Both the position numbers and the translations under genes were made by a program. Under the pieces are notes generated by a model. That model was given only the letters and a program-made list of their open reading frames with translations, had not been told where the DNA came from and ran no database searches. A DNA stretch of 17,500 nucleotides, taken from NCBI GenBank assembly GCA_003833135.1, contig QZLH01000352.1, positions 1 through 17,500 of the forward strand. Reading direction: 5' to 3'. Shown piece by piece: positions 15,246 through 17,500 of this stretch (within the stretch, counting starts at the first letter, position 1; every line of letters begins with the position of its first letter). The stretch comes from Oehlia diaphana. Lineage: Eukaryota > Glomeromycota > Glomeromycetes > Glomerales > Glomeraceae.

Positions 15246-17500
15246 TTTTACATGTTTATAACTATTATAAGTATCTAAATCATCATAACTTTGAATTTTA
15301 ATATTATATAATTCAAATTTTTTAACATAATCTTTTAATAAAAATAAATCTCTCCCTTCAATAAAATCTTCTTTAAAAGCTAAATATTTAACCTTTTTAA
15401 ATTTAATAATATAATCATCTATTAAAGATAAAAAATCATCAAAATTTCCTAATAATTTAATTTTATTTCTAATAAGAAATTTTTTAATAAAAGTATTTTG
15501 AGAATTTAATAAAAAAATTTTAAAATCATTTATATTAATAATTAAAGATAATTTTAAATATTCTAATTTAATAGGTAATAATTGACCTAATTCTTTTAAT
15601 AAAATTGAACTAATTTTATTTGAATTTAAATTTAAATCAAAAAATTCTATAAAAAGATAATTAAGATTTTGATCAAGAATTTTAATTAAATTTAAAGCGG
15701 AATAAATATTATCTTGATTATCAAATTCTGGTAAATCAAAAAATTTAATATTTTTACAATATTTTATAATTAATTCAAGTAAATGTTTTTTTGATTCATC
15801 TTTTGATATAGTACCAAGACCAAAATTTTCTAAATAATTACCAGATTTTTGTAATAAAGAATTAAAAGAATTTAATTTAATAATTTTATCTAAAAATAAT
15901 GATCTTAATTTAAAAGGTCCAATCATTTTAATAATTTGTTTAATAAAAGAATTTATAAATTGACAATAAAGTATATGAATTGATTCTAAAACTTTTAATT
16001 GTTCAAATACTTCTTTTATAATTATAATATTTTTAAAATTAACATTAAAAAATGTTATAGTTTTTAAATTATTTGAATAATAAAAATTTTTTAATGATAA
16101 TAAAGAAGTATTTAAAGAAAAAGTATTATGAACGAAAAATATTCTTTTAATATTTTTTTGTGAATTAATTATACGGGAAGAAAATTTTTCAATTAAAATA
16201 TTATTATTACGAAATTGAAATTGAAGGTGAAGTGATGAAATTGAATCACAATTTGATGATAAAAATGTTATAAAAGAATCAATTTTTGATAAATTTGATG
16301 TACCTTTATTATAAAAGGCAAGTTTTAAATTTTTAATTGAACGAATAAATTTTGGATTTTCTAATATTAAATCGTAAATGTTATTAAAATATTTAAATTC
16401 TTTAATTCTCATTAAGAATACTTCAAAAGTATGTAATTTCGCTTCGTGTTTAATAAATAATTTAAGTAATAATTTATAAATTAATCCTTTTTTCCCATTT
16501 TTAAAAAGTGAAGTAATATTTTGAGGCAATGGTTGAGTTGGTGAAAATAATTGAAGTGATTGAAGTGAATGAGTTGATTGAGTTGGATGAGTAGAATGAG
16601 TTGATTGAGTCGGTTGAGTTGATTGAGTTTGTTGAGTAAATTGAGTTGGTTGAGTTGGTTGAGTTGGTTGAGTAGATTGAGTTGATTGAGTTGGTTGAGT
16701 AGATTGAGTTGATTGAGTTGGTTGAGTAGATTGAGTTGATTGAGTTGATTGGGCGGTCTGAAATGATCGCAATGGTTGGGTCGATTGGACGTTCTGAAAT
16801 GACCGCAACGATTGAGTCGATCGAACGTCCTGAAATGATCGTAATGATTGAGTTGTTTGGACGTCCTGAAATGATCTTAACGATTGGGCTGATTGGGACC
16901 TTAACGATTGAGTCGATTGGACGTCCTGCAACGATTGGTCCTGCAACGATCGAGTTGATTTGATGTCCTGAAATGACTGTAACGATCGGGTTGATTGAAC
17001 GTCGTCTTGAAATGATCGCAACGATGAAGTTGATTGAACACCATCCATAAATGATCGCAACGATGAAGTTGATTGAACACCATCCATAAATGATCGCAAC
17101 GATGAAGTTGATTGAACGTCGTCGTTAAATGATCGCGACGATGAAGTTGATTGAACGTCGTCCTTAAATGATTGCAACGATTGAACGTCTTCATGAAATG
17201 ATTGTAATGATCTCTGAATCACTTGATCAGATTGATCAGATTGATCAGATTGAAATGATTGAGTTGATCCAGTAGAATTTATTAAATTTGTGATAGGAGG
17301 TAAATTAAAATCAAATCTACGAATAAAATTTAAATTAACATCAAAATCAGGTATAGTATAATCTATATCATTAAGAAAAGGTTTATAATATAAAGTTGTA
17401 GTAAATATAGGAGGTAATAAATTTTTATTTTGATTACGTTTAAAAGCTAGAATCCATTTTTCAATAGAATAAACAATTTTACAAGTATTTAAATTTTTTA
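15234..17500 (-). CDS. F-box/LRR-family paralogue with a large repeat insertion (5' end outside window)
   Basis: The frame is open from the window edge (first full codon at 17498) to TAG at 15234, about 754 visible residues; the start and any F-box lie beyond 17500. The edge segment 'LNTCKIVYSIEKWILAF' aligns with 'SLNIQIDYSIESWVAAL' of the other two genes. From 'LIYKLLLKLFIKHEAKLHTF' to the end 'YDDLDTYNSYKHVKETY' it follows them throughout with LRR-like segments, but is more diverged. Between these parts lie about 250 residues of 'SLRSFQDVQSTQ' and 'STQPTQ' repeats absent from the paralogues. Role by family: SCF adaptor; the insert's role is unknown. The codon at 17222 is GTG inside the frame, not a start. 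Confidence 0.8.
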   Translation of the reverse strand, partial: KNLNTCKIVYSIEKWILAFKRNQNKNLLPPIFTTTLYYKPFLNDIDYTIPDFDVNLNFIRRFDFNLPPITNLINSTGSTQSFQSDQSDQSDQVIQRSLQSFHEDVQSLQSFKDDVQSTSSSRSFNDDVQSTSSLRSFMDGVQSTSSLRSFMDGVQSTSSLRSFQDDVQSTRSLQSFQDIKSTRSLQDQSLQDVQSTQSLRSQSAQSLRSFQDVQTTQSLRSFQDVRSTQSLRSFQNVQSTQPLRSFQTAQSTQSTQSTQPTQSTQSTQPTQSTQSTQPTQPTQPTQFTQQTQSTQPTQSTHSTHPTQSTHSLQSLQLFSPTQPLPQNITSLFKNGKKGLIYKLLLKLFIKHEAKLHTFEVFLMRIKEFKYFNNIYDLILENPKFIRSIKNLKLAFYNKGTSNLSKIDSFITFLSSNCDSISSLHLQFQFRNNNILIEKFSSRIINSQKNIKRIFFVHNTFSLNTSLLSLKNFYYSNNLKTITFFNVNFKNIIIIKEVFEQLKVLESIHILYCQFINSFIKQIIKMIGPFKLRSLFLDKIIKLNSFNSLLQKSGNYLENFGLGTISKDESKKHLLELIIKYCKNIKFFDLPEFDNQDNIYSALNLIKILDQNLNYLFIEFFDLNLNSNKISSILLKELGQLLPIKLEYLKLSLIININDFKIFLLNSQNTFIKKFLIRNKIKLLGNFDDFLSLIDDYIIKFKKVKYLAFKEDFIEGRDLFLLKDYVKKFELYNIKIQSYDDLDTYNSYKHVKETY
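16530..17275 (-). repeat. Coding minisatellite: 39-nt and 27-nt units
   Basis: The N-terminal side of the insert uses a 39-base unit coding 'SLRSF.D.VQSTS/Q'; copies at 17036-17074 and 17075-17113 are identical and the others are degenerate. The C-terminal side uses a 27-base unit coding 'TQSTQSTQP'-like peptides, with three exact copies at 16663-16689, 16690-16716 and 16717-16743. All periods are multiples of three. The repeat is visibly richer in G and C than the surrounding coding sequence. Confidence 0.85.

Noticed and set aside
16736..17194. Open frames in other frames and on the plus strand across the minisatellite (75 and 97 codons)
   Set aside because: Repeat units whose length is a multiple of three and lack stops open several frames at once; only the frame joined to the conserved F-box-family sequence is supported.

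Overview
The window is a very AT-rich eukaryotic sequence that most resembles the accessory genome of an arbuscular mycorrhizal fungus (Rhizophagus/Glomeromycotina). This rests on family recognition rather than a database search: a kinase with the Cys-rich and 'NWTSG...QLNAR' leader typical of that lineage's expanded kinases, F-box proteins of the 'MACSKIFSGDLPEL' type, and many small DNA-transposon remnants in long AT-rich intergenic stretches. No bacterial-style operons, rRNA, convincing tRNA or CRISPR array were seen.

Layout. 1-90 is a G-tract repeat. 293-814 is a slightly GC-richer stretch with decayed coding frames. 815-2222 is AT-rich and non-coding apart from two hairpins. 2423-4015 (minus) is a two-exon protein kinase-like gene that has lost both catalytic aspartates (predicted pseudokinase); its 3' end lies in an in-frame tandem repeat that continues past the stop. 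4016-5400 is intergenic, with a transposon-like fragment and a small minus-strand relic. 5401-7041 and 9566-11251 (both minus) are two closely related intact F-box/LRR-like genes. A third, diverged relative occupies 15234-17500 (minus), runs off the right edge, and carries about 250 extra residues of minisatellite-coded S/Q/T-rich repeats.

Between the first two F-box genes (7725-9030) lies a nest of inverted-repeat elements: a TTAACGTCAC element, GACCGGTC-rich palindromes, and a 380-bp pogo/Tigger-like MITE with another inverted repeat inside it. Between the second and third (11252-15233) are a 177-bp MITE-like element, a relic resembling a ubiquitin-conjugating (E2) enzyme, and inverted arrays of a 17-bp-period 'ATTTCGCCGAA' repeat. 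One array is split by a 969-bp hAT-like non-autonomous element with an apparent 8-bp target duplication. Next come a second inverted array enclosing telomere-like CCCTAA repeats, and a 55-59-bp tandem repeat that includes the last codons of the third F-box gene.

Functionally, the intact genes point to signalling (kinase-like) and SCF-type ubiquitin ligase substrate adaptors (F-box). They are members of expanded families side by side, not a pathway. I found no clear new multi-gene system. The most notable features are the predicted pseudokinase, the repeat-expanded F-box protein and the layered transposon structure.
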